From the NCBI GenBank assembly GCA_000310025.1, contig FN649755.1, positions 3,941,923 to 4,005,922 of the forward strand: a stretch of 64,000 nt of DNA. The letters are read 5' to 3'. Source of the DNA: Ectocarpus siliculosus (lineage: Eukaryota > Sar > Phaeophyceae > Ectocarpales > Ectocarpaceae). The notes below the pieces were generated by a model. That model was not told the DNA's origin. It did no database searches and worked only from the letters and a program-made list of their open reading frames with translations. The position numbers and the translations under genes were made by a program. This document shows positions 45,015-55,655 of the stretch, in pieces (the first letter of the stretch is position 1; each line of letters begins with the position of its first letter).

Positions 45015-45835
45015 TCCTGATAGTTCTACCATCCGGATTTTCTTGCCATCAAGATTGTTCCACGATCAACGTTAATAATCTGGAATTGGTTCATCGTCGG
45101 AATTGGGCTATCATCCCGATTGCATCCCAATTTGGCCATCATACCGATTGGCCTATCATCTACCGTCCCGATTGGCAGCATCCCCGCTTTGGTGAATCAT
45201 CCCGATTGTTTCATATCTCCATTGGCTACCATCCCCCTTGTTGGTCCACCATCCTGATTGTTCCATCATGCACCCATCTCGACTGGTCTACCATCCCGAT
45301 TGGTCCAGTATCCCCATTGGTCAAGCATCCCGATCATTCCTCATCTCCGTTAGTCTACATGTACCATCTCCAGTTTTGTTCTATCATCCCGATTTGTTCG
45401 TTCTCCTGATTGTTCCATCGTCCACCATCTCGACTGGTCGACCATCCCGATTGGCCCATCATGCCGATTGGCCGATCGTCCACCATCCCCATTGTTCTAT
45501 CATGCCGATCGGCTTTTTCTCCGGATTGATGCATCATCCTGATGTGATCGGTTCATCATCCACCATCTCAATTGATCCATTATCCCCATTGATCCACCAT
45601 GCCGATTGGCCGATCATCCCTAATAATTCCACCATCCCGATTGGTCTACCATCCCCATTGGTCGATTGTCCAGTATCTCGACACCTCGACTGCCCAAGCA
45701 CATCCCGATTGGTTCATTCTCCCAACTGTTTCATCATTCCGATTGCGCTATCATCCGGATTGGTCCAGTCCCTTTGGGTAATCATCCCGACTATCCCATC
45801 ATCGCGATTGGTCGATCATTCCGATCGGTCCATTA
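45015..45835. repeat. About 800-bp minisatellite, 15-bp core CATCCCGATTGGTCY
   Basis: Variants of CATCCCGATTGGTC, often preceded by CTAC or CCAC, follow each other for about 820 bp at a 15-bp rhythm with shorter and longer units mixed in. Because the period is a multiple of three, it gives a long frame with repeats such as HPDW and IPIG (45238-46023), which is not evidence for a protein. Confidence 0.85.
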
Positions 45836-45839
45836 GATC

Positions 45840-45936
45840 TCCATGGGCAACGACAGTCCCCCTGGTGAGCCGTCATGATGACCATGGTCAACCATGGAGA
45901 TCTCCATGGATAACGACAGTCCCCCTGGTGAGCCCC
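45840..45936. repeat. Direct repeat around CCATGG boxes
   Basis: The block AACGACAGTCCCCCTGGTGAGCC appears at about 45849-45871 and 45913-45935, each after a CTCCATGG box. Confidence 0.85.
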
Positions 45937-46254
45937 ATGTGTATACACCATCCAAGTTTTTCACCCGGTCGCCGAGGCCATTCACCCGCACACCTCATTT
46001 GGTCGTACGCTATCGTTGGATAGCCATGACCAGCGAAGGTGCACATACTACCGCGTACAGCCCCATCAATCAGACACCCAAACTTTCGTCCCTCTATCTT
46101 CATGAATAATTCCGGCATGTCGTGCATGCGAATGTCGACGCCTCCCGCATGTACTTGGCGTGCTTCGCCAATTCGTCATGTTCCCTTAAAAGTGAGCAGC
46201 AGATGTTTATTGCACTATTATATTCACATTTCGGGTGTTGTTTGTCGAGTGAAT

Positions 46255-46405
46255 ACACGGGGATACCCATGGAAACCATGGTGATTCTCCATCGTAACCA
46301 TGGTGTTCTCCATGACTAACCATGGAGATCTCCATGGCCTCTATGGTGTTCTCCACGGTTAACCATGGTCTCCATGGCGTCCGCCATGGTTAGCCATGAT
46401 GATTA
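46255..46405. repeat. CCATGG-rich palindromic minisatellite
   Basis: The palindrome CCATGG occurs about ten times in 150 bp with links such as GTGTTCTCCA and GGTTAACCATGG. The flank pattern resembles 45870-45910, so both stretches belong to one repeat type. Confidence 0.75.
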
Positions 46406-47167
46406 GACACACGCGTGATGAGCGTATCTACGTTGACACATAAAAGAGGATAAATCGAAAATACTATCATAGATGGATCCAAATGTAACGATGTACCGAC
46501 AACAATGCTCAAACCTTCTTAGGCACCATGCGGGAGGGTGTCGCTAAGGTAATCCGTGGGAGAACGGGCACCGGGTGTCACGAAAGCATGGTGTCACAAT
46601 CTATCTGTGGAGGTAATTGCACCCACAAGTACTACAACGTCAACGACAACGACAACGACAACTCCGGGAGGTACGATTCCAGACTCTGGTGAACTTCCAG
46701 CGTGCTGTCATCGTCTTCGCTCTGAAAGCGCCGCCAAGCATGCCCTCCCTGCAGTAGTCCACCCCCTGCGTCATTCACGCGCCCGCCCCCCCCCCCTCAT
46801 CCTCTGGTCGCCCCCCTGCACCCGTCGTTTCCTGATGAACTTTTCATAGCTTCGTCACTACCGTACTCCCCGCACATTAAGAATCAGTATACGGTTTGTC
46901 CAGACCCTGAAGGTTGAATCGGGTCATCACCTGAACCGTCGACGGCCAGAACCACCGCCACTCCACAACTCTCGAAAAGGCGAAACCGGTACTCCTCGCA
47001 GTCGTCGGACATGGGCAGTGTGTCCCGGCTACCGTAACCACAATGAGACACACCAAAAAGGAAAACAGGAGCGGAGCAAAAACGACCTCTCACGCTAAAA
47101 AACAGCGAAACCAAAAAACCCAGGGAAGGCCAAAAATCCTTACTGTCGACACGCCAAAAGTTGTGGG
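46406..47167. other. Non-coding stretch, nothing recognised
   Basis: Includes a short (CAACGA) tract near 46637-46660. No gene recognised up to the gap. Confidence 0.5.
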
Positions 47168-47267
47168 NNNNNNNNNNNNNNNNNNNNNNNNNNNNNNNNN
47201 NNNNNNNNNNNNNNNNNNNNNNNNNNNNNNNNNNNNNNNNNNNNNNNNNNNNNNNNNNNNNNNNNNN
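47168..47267. other. Assembly gap (100 N)
   Basis: One hundred unknown bases, the usual placeholder for a gap of unknown size. The candidate LTR of the decayed chromovirus runs up to its right edge. Confidence 0.99.
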
Positions 47268-48189
47268 GATCCCTGAAGACCCTGCCTGATGAAGACTCAC
47301 TTGTTTATTAATCTCTTGGAACAGCAGTGCTTGCTGTTGCCTTGCTTTCAAAGGTAGACTGGGCACAGAGGGGGAGGACGTGTCCCCTCTAAAAGGGGCC
47401 ACAAAGGTCCTGTCCCCTGTTTTATCCTTCCATCAGGAGTCACATCTCCCGCACTTTCCTCTGGGAATTACTCCGCAATACCGTTGACGCTTGCTACAAA
47501 TCAAAGCCCATAGCCAAACCCCAAGATATGACCCAAGTCAAGTATTAAATTCGGAAATGAATCGAAGATGCGAAACTCCACAACTCAACAATCCACCCTC
47601 CCACACCTCTACATCAGATGGATAACAACCATCGTTGTAAACACAGATGTGAAAGTACTCACGAAAACGGGAAGAAAACGGTCCAATGGACAAGACGAAT
47701 ACAGAAGAATTGGAAGCCTAAACTGAAACCAACCGAAAAGACCATAACCCAACGAAAAAGGAGCTTCGCCTAGACTCAACCGTCGAAAAGAAAACTCAAT
47801 CGTCTGAACGACGAAGGCAAAGACGCAGAAAATGGAGTAACAAAACGACGCACCCATCGGTGAAAAACCGAACGTCACAGAGACGAAGCAAAAGGGGTAG
47901 TAGTACCAACCAAACGTTCGTTCGCGGCAACAGAAAAGAAAAACAAAATCGTCAACACGAAACGACGTACCCAACGACAACAAGTCGATCGTCCAAAGGA
48001 CAGAATAAAGGAGTCGTAACAAACGAAGTGCAATACCTATGCAAACGACAACAACAGCTCAAACACACGAACAAAATGCAAAAAAGAAGCCGGGAAGAAT
48101 ACCCGAAACAACCAACCCTAAAACTTCAAAGCGAGCAGTCCGTACCACAAACAACCAGCCGCGAAAACAATATTCACCCAACTATCAAG
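47268..48189 (-). repeat. 3' non-coding and candidate LTR region of decayed chromovirus
   Basis: On the minus strand this lies just after the end of the chromovirus tail. It shares TCGCATCTTCGATTC (about 47563-47577) and CAAGAGATTAATAAACAAG (about 47300-47318) with the region after the better copy. The strand is strongly skewed: the plus strand is A/C-rich and poor in T between about 47640 and 48190. No gene seen. Confidence 0.4.
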
Positions 48190-49267
48190 CTCTATTCAGT
48201 GCGCACAGGATCCCCGGAAGACGCTTGGAGTGTGGTTGTCCAAGAAAGGCGCCCAAGTTGACCTCACCCGCCTCAACACCACGCGACATTCCGATATTAC
48301 GAAGAATGCCTTTGAGGAGAGCGCTACCACGGTGTCCTTGGAGACACCACGACCCGCGGACAGCATTAGCAGCGTTATCGTAACGAGCATTGCGGAGGGC
48401 GATCTTGATCGGCCCTGGTTCGTCGAGGAAGCGAACGATGTAATGATCTTCTTGAAGAGTAGGTCCAGAAATCTTGCCCAGCCATCAGAATCCATCTCGA
48501 TCCTTGTACCAGAAGAACGCGCCCAACAGGAAGAGTAGCAGTGGAGAAGCGGCGGTCCCAAGTAGAACGAGAGACGAGAGAGAGTAACCCGAGGGCAAAT
48601 ACTTGTCGCGTTTAGCACGTGCCAATGCCCGAGCGGCGGCACCAATACGCATGGCGCGATACCGTCAATTCGTCTGGCGGTGTTGGTCAGGCGAACCCGT
48701 CTAATACCGGAGAATGTGGGATCTGGAGTGCTGAAGGTCCATCTCCCGCTCCCAAGGAGGGCGGAGAAGACCTTTCCAGTGTGTCTCATATAAAACAGCG
48801 ATGACGCCACCACGACCACGAACGTCGTCTTCCGTAACATGGTACGGAGGAGATTTGGTCGAGTAATTGTTCAGAACATAGTCTACCTAGGCATATCATC
48901 TGCGTCATGTGGGTTGAGACACGGTTTGCAACGCGCAACCGAAACACGACGCTGTGCCTATCAGGGTCGACGGAAGGTTCAAGAACAGCAGCTTTGCCGC
49001 CAAAGGATTGCCATCGGGAGCTTTCAGACAGGGGCCAACACCCAAAATTTTGAATGGGCCAGTCTATCGCCAAGACAGTTTCGCTTTGAGACCCTATCAT
49101 CAGTACCGGCCCGAACACCTTGGCGAATGGTAGATTCAGAGTTATAAAGCCAAAACCAACCGCCAACGGTGCAAGTCGGAAGCTTGTGCAGAGCATCCGA
49201 CAGAGCGGAATTCCGACGTTCGATCCGTGAAACGAACAAGTTGTGCTGCTCGCGCACCAGCATAAGC
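48190..49267 (-). pseudogene. Decayed chromovirus: integrase C-terminus, chromodomain, Tudor-like tail
   Basis: Read on the minus strand from 49267 down: integrase C-terminal VREQHNLFVSRIERRNSAL and TVGGWFWLYNSESTIRQG. Next comes a chromodomain with VRGRGGVIAVLYETHWKG and WEREMDLQ, then a linker with two stops. The Tudor-like block follows (FFWYKDRDGF, a stop, WLGKISG, then YIVRFLDEPGPIKIAL), and the tail RGSWCLQGHRG ends it. The order and spacing equal those in the copy at 34110-35340. At least three stops and several frameshifts make it non-functional. It continues the integrase fragment at 52004-52435 across an insertion. Confidence 0.8.
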
Positions 49268-52003
49268 ACTAATAGTGTTCTGTATCGCATATCGGATGAG
49301 CGATATATTTTGCGATATGCGATAGATATATCGTATCGAACATCGCGGAGAAACTCTGGATATCTGGATATTACCTCATATCTCATGTCATGCGATATGG
49401 ATACAGTCGTGGGCCCGGTTTAGCGGTCCATAGTGTCAAGAAAAATTGTAACCGCTATCCAGACCATCGCCACTAAACCTCTTTAGCGGTTATGAACCAC
49501 TAAACCGGGAGGCTCAATAGCGGTGATGAACCGCTAAACCGGGAAAAAGCCCATTTTTGCCCAACAAGAGCAGCGTCGAAAGTTAATCTCGATGAAGGAC
49601 CTGCATGTGTCTCATTACAGCAGTCATGCGAGGGTGCAGATGAAGAAGTATCGACCCTAAGGATGACAGCACAGCAAGCACATTAGTGCATTTCAATTTA
49701 CGAAAGCACAAAGCGTGTTTTCCCTGATGGACTGTATGACGTTCATTAAGACTGGAAAATCGTTCCCGTCTCTAACGAACCTGGGGCAAGTTCGTGACAA
49801 CGCAATGGCAACCAACCACGTGGTTGAGCAGCTCATTTTAACAATTTGTCGCGTGTATCGACCATGTTTAACCCAACCTCTCTGTGATATTCGCTGCGAG
49901 GAATGCCATTTTTGCCTTGCAAAATAGTGCGCTGCCTCGCCCACGCCACACAACTCCGTGCACTCTTCAAGCTGGCCAATATCGGCCCGTAGCTCCTAGT
50001 ATGGCGGCTGCGCCATCACCCCCTTGCCCTTCGCACCATCAACTTCTGCGGCGCAATCTCGCTATAGCTCTAGCTGTAACTCGTCGTCGGAGGGGTTAGC
50101 CGCCTCCGTGAACATACTGAAGAACTTCTCAACGAGCTTGTTATTCGATCCTTTGCAAAGCTTCGGTCTCTTCCTGCGCGTTATTTCTGAGTGCGCTACC
50201 TTCTGGTCAAGAATATTTCAGACCCCAAGTTTCTGGCCGAAGTTGGGCCGCGTGCGGGGCTGTCGTGTAGATGCAGCGCGAGTGTTTTTTTTTCGCGCCT
50301 GGTGCTAAAAAGTCATTTTCCGCCTCTTTGCGCTTGGTTGGGTGGATTCGCGACGCGAGGGGAACTTTGGGCCTTCTTGGTTGCACACTAATGGAAAATA
50401 CGGTGTATCTCGTTGCCATCAGGATCCTCCACCTCTCCATACATGCCGTGCATGCGGCCACCACAGCCGCCTTTACAATCGTGCGCGCCGCTTGGACTCA
50501 GTGCCGCATCTTAAAGCTACAGTTGTCCATCCGCCGCATGTTGTGTGTGTGTTGCTGTGTGTTACTATTACGAGCATCGACCACGCTAAGGGGCTGACCA
50601 ATATCTCTGTGTCTCTGCAAAAATTGAACCGATAACCGCTAGTGGTGGCTGAAAATATGTCCAGTAACCGCTATTGAGGGCACGACAGGTTTAGCGGTTA
50701 AACCCTAAACCGGAGTGCAGACGTGTCACGAGATTTTATATCCGCTATTCAGGGCATCCCGCTAAACAGGGAACCGCTAAACCGGGCCCACGACTGTACG
50801 ATATATCGGTATTCATCCGATATCATGCGATATCGATACGATATCTCGATATCTTGCTTCCAAATCCTGCAAGAACGCACGGCCATGAACGATGTTCCTA
50901 CAGCAGTGGCTGTGCGTTTGTGTACAGCGGTATTCGTATGTATGCATCTTCTTTTTCACGCTCGACCAGAGCGTCTGCGTCATGGCAGTGGCCTATATAC
51001 ATGAAATATATTATGGTTCGTCAGGTTTCAGATAGAAACAAGAAGCGGCAAGACGTGGATTGGGTGATTCATTGCGTGTTGGGATTGATGTTTGATAACA
51101 ACGTTCAGACACGAACATAAGATAACATCCCAGCCGATCTTGTTTGCGGCGTCGGCGCAAGCTCGTGGGCTCTCGAGAGAGAGTGTTTGTCTGGTGCACA
51201 CAGTGTTACTGTAGCAGGAGTGACAAGTTCCTTTCATTGAGAGCACTGGCAGGAAGAAAGTAGAGAGCCTTGCGCGTCAAGTCCATCAAACCCACAACAA
51301 CCACGTACGTACAGTATATATCCCCCCGAGATCTCGGATATCCGTGTTCTATGCCTAAGACACACGAACACCCCCCCCCCTATTACTCGCTTCGAGATAC
51401 GCTTTACGAATAATACCTCCTCACGTATCGCCAGGTAAGCGGCAACATGTCGTTATCACCCAAAATCCAGCATCAATCATTCGCAACACCCCTGTCTCGG
51501 ATTCATTTCATATTTTTACTGTGGTGCTCCGTATCCAACATTGAACCTAACTATAGTCCTTGAAATATCAACCGTCTCGAGAAAATATCTTGAAAATAGA
51601 ATCGCAAGAAGCTAAAAAAAGGTTTATCCTTGGAAAGGCTGCATGGTGACTCGAGTTTTTCCCGCCGGTTGTTGTGCTTGTTGCCGCGTGTGAAGATTCG
51701 CAAAGCGGTGGCTTTACCACACATCGCACCGCCGTTGGTTGGAACCACGACCGGTAGGTATGTGTGGTATGTGTGTGGTGTTGGAGACACTCGCGGATGA
51801 CTGGTGCTCGCTGCTCTAGTTACTGTAGTAATCACCCCATGGTATATCCCATATCCTGTCGATATGACCGGGATATCCGATTTATATCCTAATATCGTAT
51901 CGATATCGCATGATGTGAGATATTGGATAATATCGAGATATCGTATCCATATCTCAACTTTTGGGGGTGGATATATCGACATCGTATCTTGGCGTTTTCA
52001 AAT
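49268..52003. mobile_element. Insertion of about 2.7 kb splitting the decayed integrase
   Basis: The integrase coding breaks after a Gln-Arg-Arg (CAGCGTCGC on the minus strand, ending at 52004) and resumes with Ala-Tyr-Ala (GCTTATGC, from 49267), exactly as these residues adjoin in the better copy. The inserted DNA is rich in GATATC and ATATCGATATCG near both ends (49280-49400, 50800-50855, 51840-51990). Without the pogo-like element inside it, it is about 1.34 kb. I found no coding sequence and no clear terminal inverted repeat or target duplication, so its class is open. Confidence 0.65.
49404..50796. mobile_element. 1393-bp pogo-like non-autonomous DNA transposon
   Basis: The left end CAGTCGTGGGCCCGGTTTAG (to 49427) and the right end (50773-50796) are perfect 24-bp inverted repeats. 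Both are flanked by TA, the target duplication of Tc1/mariner and pogo elements (49402-49403 and 50797-50798). Within 160 bp of each end there are extra copies of AACCGCTAAACCGGG in both orientations. The centre has only short frames (longest 108 codons) and no DDE transposase, so it is non-autonomous. Perfect ends and TA duplication suggest a recent insertion. Confidence 0.9.
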
Positions 52004-52435
52004 GCGACGCTGGTGATCGGCAGCGAGATCGCAATATTCGAGATGATCACCATCATCAGGATGCTCGATGACAGTCATCGGCGGTCGAGGCAGACTGTTC
52101 ATGTCCACTTCGTTCGGTGCTAGACCGGTGGCAGCGCTATCTGGAATGTTATTCGCAAACTCCCCCTGAGGAAGATGTGCTTCCCAATCGTCTTGCCGTT
52201 CGTTGACTACGATGGCAAGCATTTGTGTCATACTGTGGTTACCTCGCTCTACACCCCCACTACCATTGGGGTGGTAAGAGTTAGGCGGCACTTTGCGTGC
52301 CCCGAGGATTTGTAAACAGCGTGCGACAGTTTCGAACAGAACTGTGTGCCATTGTCAGACAAGAAGCTCGAGGGGAAACCCCACAAAGGGATATGTACCG
52401 GTTCACCAAAATATTTGCAGTACCTTCTGTTTAGA
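52004..52435 (-). pseudogene. Decayed chromovirus: integrase core fragment
   Basis: On the minus strand: PVHIPLWGFPSSFLSDNGTQ and FCSKLSHAVY carry the second catalytic Asp. Then come the PPNSYHPNGSGGVERGNHSM block with the catalytic Glu, VVNERQDDWEAHLP and GLAPNEVDMN. It is about 70% identical by eye to the core at 33830-34100. A frameshift lies near 52290. The first catalytic Asp and the zinc finger are missing because the fragment ends at the palindrome 52433-52497. Confidence 0.85.
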
Positions 52436-52497
52436 AGAACGATGACCACCAGACCACCAGCCAGGCTGGCTGGTGGTCTAGTGGTCATCGTTCTTCT
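52433..52497. repeat. 65-bp near-perfect palindrome
   Basis: Arms 52433-52464 and 52466-52497 are 32 bp each with one mismatch and a single central base. The outer arms AGAAGAACGATGACCAC and GTGGTCATCGTTCTTCT show the symmetry. It lies where integrase homology stops, so it marks a rearrangement or insertion junction. Confidence 0.95.
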
Positions 52498-54379
52498 CAA
52501 CAAACGTTAATGCCGGAGTCCGTCAAGCTTTCTTTCAAGCCACGAACACGTCCCCCCGGGGTTTCCATCCCTGTCATCAGCGCTGTCTTGCCCGGAAAGC
52601 CCCATCGGTACAAGAGGTTGAACGGCTTAATTTGCGAAACCTATTTTCACAGACTCTTTCTCCTAATACATGGGGGCGCAAGTAAAATCCTCAAAGGATA
52701 AAGTGCTCAAGGGGTGATTCTTTGATCGAGCACACGTGCACCCCAATTGTCGGGGATACACACGTCAGGCTTTGAAGCCGTCACTCTCGTGGTGAACTGG
52801 CACACCGCACTTCTTCGCCACTCTTGGTTCGGTCTCTAGGGGTATTTGGAAACGGTTCGGATCGGTTTGTCGATACCCTTCTGGCTGTTCCACGTCGAGG
52901 TCCATCTTTCGACCACACACATAAGCGAACAGTCTTGACAAGAGACGGCACCACGTCACCACTGGAACTGCCATATTACGAACACCGTTGTGTATTTGCG
53001 GTCGCAGCTGGGCAGCCAGTAGTATGCGTTTGTTTTAGATCCTCCCTCCAAAATCGCTTTCACGCTCGGGATCTTTGAGCTTGGAAAATTGCTTACATCT
53101 CCAACCTTGTCGACGTGGAAAGCGTGCGTTGGCATGCGAAACCTTCCCCACCATCACATCCCGTGTTGTCGTCGATGCTGGCTGAGACAAGCGGTTTGAC
53201 CTTGGCGGGAGACGTCCGCATGATGTGCGACAGGAAGCGGTCAATTCATCCCCCCGTCGAAAATCACGGATAATCTCTCGACTTCGTCACTCCCTTTCTG
53301 AACGTCGCGTGGAGGTAAATGTATCCGTGTTGGCTTGGTTACGGCCCACTCTTGGTTCTTGCCTAGGGCCCCATGAACGCTCGTAGTCCACGAGAATACA
53401 AGGTGCTCACGAAAAGACCAAGGTGATCAACGCCACCCTGACCTGCCATTCCTGTTGTATTGCTGTGGCAGGGGAGCGTGACGCAAAAGGCACCCGTAGT
53501 GCGCTCACGGGAAGACCCCATACATAGACACCCGGCTTCAAACCAAAGTAAGTACGAAGGGAATGAACGGCCTGATGATGCAATGATCCTTTCTGTCGGA
53601 CACCGATTTCGTGCACGTGCGTCTGTTCCGTCGTCGCTTCGGGCGGTATGTCATGTCCTGCAGAAGTGCAGACGTGTGGATTATGGCAAGAAGATGACCA
53701 ATGTCCGGATAGCCTTCCTGCTCCCGTAGATGGCTCTACGGCCTGTATTGGCCAATGTGATCCTTATGTGTGCTGCAAAGCAGATAAGATGGTGCGTGGT
53801 GGAACTCTCCCGAATGAGATTGATGGTTCCGATCCTTTTTTGGTTCACTGCACCTACGCTTGTTGTACATGCGTCCGAACCATATCATCATTTTCGGTGT
53901 TGAACATGTTCCGGATCACCTTAATCGGAATTTCATTCTAGATTATCTCCGTTTGTAGTATAGGCTTTGTGTTTTGTGGGCACGATGAGCTTTGCTTACG
54001 CCTTTTCAGCCCTTTCACAATTCCATCATCGATATGTATATGCACGGCAGGGCCGGCACTGATATCTCCTTAAGCCGTTGTCCCGCGTTGTTTGGGCGGG
54101 TGGTAGGCGGCGAGGATGGATAAAGGAGACCAGCGGACGTGCGCCGGCGTCGTCGTCGTCTCACTGCTTCGATGCATGTGGTGCCCATCCCTACCGCCAG
54201 CTTTCACCTCATATTTCGGCGCAATGATGACAGGCATCGCGACCCGCGAAGGAAATGAGAAACCTGTTACAGGTGTCTTTGGACATTAACCGCGGTGTCT
54301 TTGGGTCGGCCCTCCAATCCATTTGGGAGGGAAGGTGACTTTAGGTATATTACAGGGTGTATTGGTGTATTGGAATGGC
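52498..54379. other. Non-coding stretch, nothing recognised
   Basis: No match to the missing 5' part of the decayed chromovirus, no long frames and no clear repeats. Confidence 0.5.
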
Positions 54380-54736
54380 TGAGAGCGTGCGGTGGTGGAT
54401 CCGGAGTGTTATTCTTGTCAGTTTCGGAAGGTGCCGCGGCATGCAAAATGTTGGTCGCTAGTGCCTTTGCCTCTTCCGAACAGACCGGGAAAGATGGTGT
54501 CGTTTGATTGTTTGGGTCCGTTGCCGAAAATGACGAAAGACAACGAGCATGCGTTCCTGGCGGTAGATTTATTCAGCAGACGTGCCGAGGGATACCCACT
54601 AACAAAGGCGCAGCAGAATGCGAAACGTTTTGTGTCTGTCATGGTGAACGATTATATTGCGAGGTGGGGTTGTCCGCACACCATGTTGTTAGATAGGGCA
54701 GCAGAGTTCGCGAATGAGGTAGCGAAGGGAGTGAAC
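54380..54736 (+). pseudogene. Integrase fragment of a second Ty3/gypsy family
   Basis: About 118 codons in one frame: CYSCQFRKVPRHA (the last zinc-binding cysteines), the catalytic block KMVSFDCLGPLPK and HAFLAVDLFSRRAEGYPLTKAQ. It ends with YIARWGCPHTMLLDRAAEF, where the second Asp is kept but the usual DNG is DRA. It diverges strongly from the integrase at 33302. It stops where the 130-bp dispersed repeat begins, so the rest of the gene has been lost. Confidence 0.8.
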
Positions 54737-54869
54737 AATATGTGGCAAAGATGGTAACACCATTCCCCCAAGTTATCACAACAGCAGAACCCCCTAAATT
54801 CCCCGCTCCATCTTCTCGGAACGTTCCTCGGTTGCAATAATCTGTCAATGCTGTGAGTACATCCAACAG
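54737..54869 (+). repeat. 130-bp dispersed repeat, copy B
   Basis: Matches 20740-20877 from AATATGTGGCAA to CATCCAACAG. It starts directly at the broken end of the integrase fragment, which shows where the repeat's own left end lies. Confidence 0.85.
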
Positions 54870-55590
54870 GGTGTGTGGCCTGGAGTACTGTACAACGGTT
54901 AGGGTGGGGCAAGGCGTATCGAGGGGGAGTATGCACTTGCTGAGCGTTCGAACGATTAATAATCCTCTTGGCCCATAGAGCCGAGTGTCTACGAGCGAAG
55001 AGAGGCACACCAGTGCAGAAAGCGATTTCCTCGAAAGGGGGGGACATCACATGGCCTGCGCATGAACTGCCTTTTGAGTACATGCAGGTCTATCGGCACT
55101 GTGGCCACACACTGCACCACGCCCGAAACCCCGTGAGGTGCCTTCGAGTGAAGCGAGTCGACCCGCATTGGGACCGCACACTGCATGCACCCCGCCCGAA
55201 ACCCCGTGAAGTGCCTTCGAGCGAAGCGAGTTACGATGCCACACCCGCATTCACTCCACACCGATTACATCAATAACACACCAAACCGGTCTATGTCTTT
55301 TTCGAATGTTATTGGTTTTGTTGTTGTTGTTGTTGTTGTTGCTGTTGTCTTCACATTAAAAACCATTCCGTTCTCTCTGCCCAGTACCTTCTTCTGTCCG
55401 TACTAGTCGAACAGTTGACGGGGCCGATTCCCGTGGTCACATTCCAACTCACCAAAGAAAGGTATACGAAAACAAAATGGACCCGAAGGGTCCGCAAGCC
55501 AATAATAGTCCACGACAGAATGTCTAGGCCGCTCGGCTCGCCTCTCTGCACGCTATGCGAGGCAACCCTAGATTGGAAAAATATAGAAAA
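54870..55590. other. Non-coding stretch with duplicated block and GTT repeat
   Basis: CCCGAAACCCCGTGA(G/A)GTGCC is duplicated at about 55119-55148 and 55195-55220 with CTTCGAG(T/C)GAAGCGAGT after each. The GTT-tract dispersed repeat copy 3 is at 55318-55410. No gene. Confidence 0.6.
55318..55410 (+). repeat. GTT-tract dispersed repeat, copy 3
   Basis: (GTT)8 with one GCT, then GTCTTCACATTAAAAACCATT, CAGTACCTTCTTCTGTCC and GTACTAG. It aligns with 11830-11925 over its whole length. Confidence 0.7.
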
Positions 55591-55591
55591 A

Positions 55592-55655
55592 GAAAAAGAA
55601 ACAGAAAAATAAACAGAAACAGAAACAGAAACAGAAACAGAAACAGAAAAGAAAG
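55592..55655. repeat. ACAGAA/AAGAAA hexamer microsatellite
   Basis: About seven ACAGAA units with A-rich neighbours. On the minus strand it reads TTTCTG and lies downstream of LINE A in its direction of transcription. Confidence 0.85.

Noticed and set aside
45238-46023. 261-codon frame with HPDW and IPIG repeats
   Set aside because: The frame is open only because the underlying minisatellite period is 15 bp.
48196-48840. 214-codon minus-strand frame with a signal-peptide-like start
   Set aside because: The neighbouring frame on the same strand carries the chromodomain and Tudor-like tail of the decayed chromovirus, so this is a shadow.
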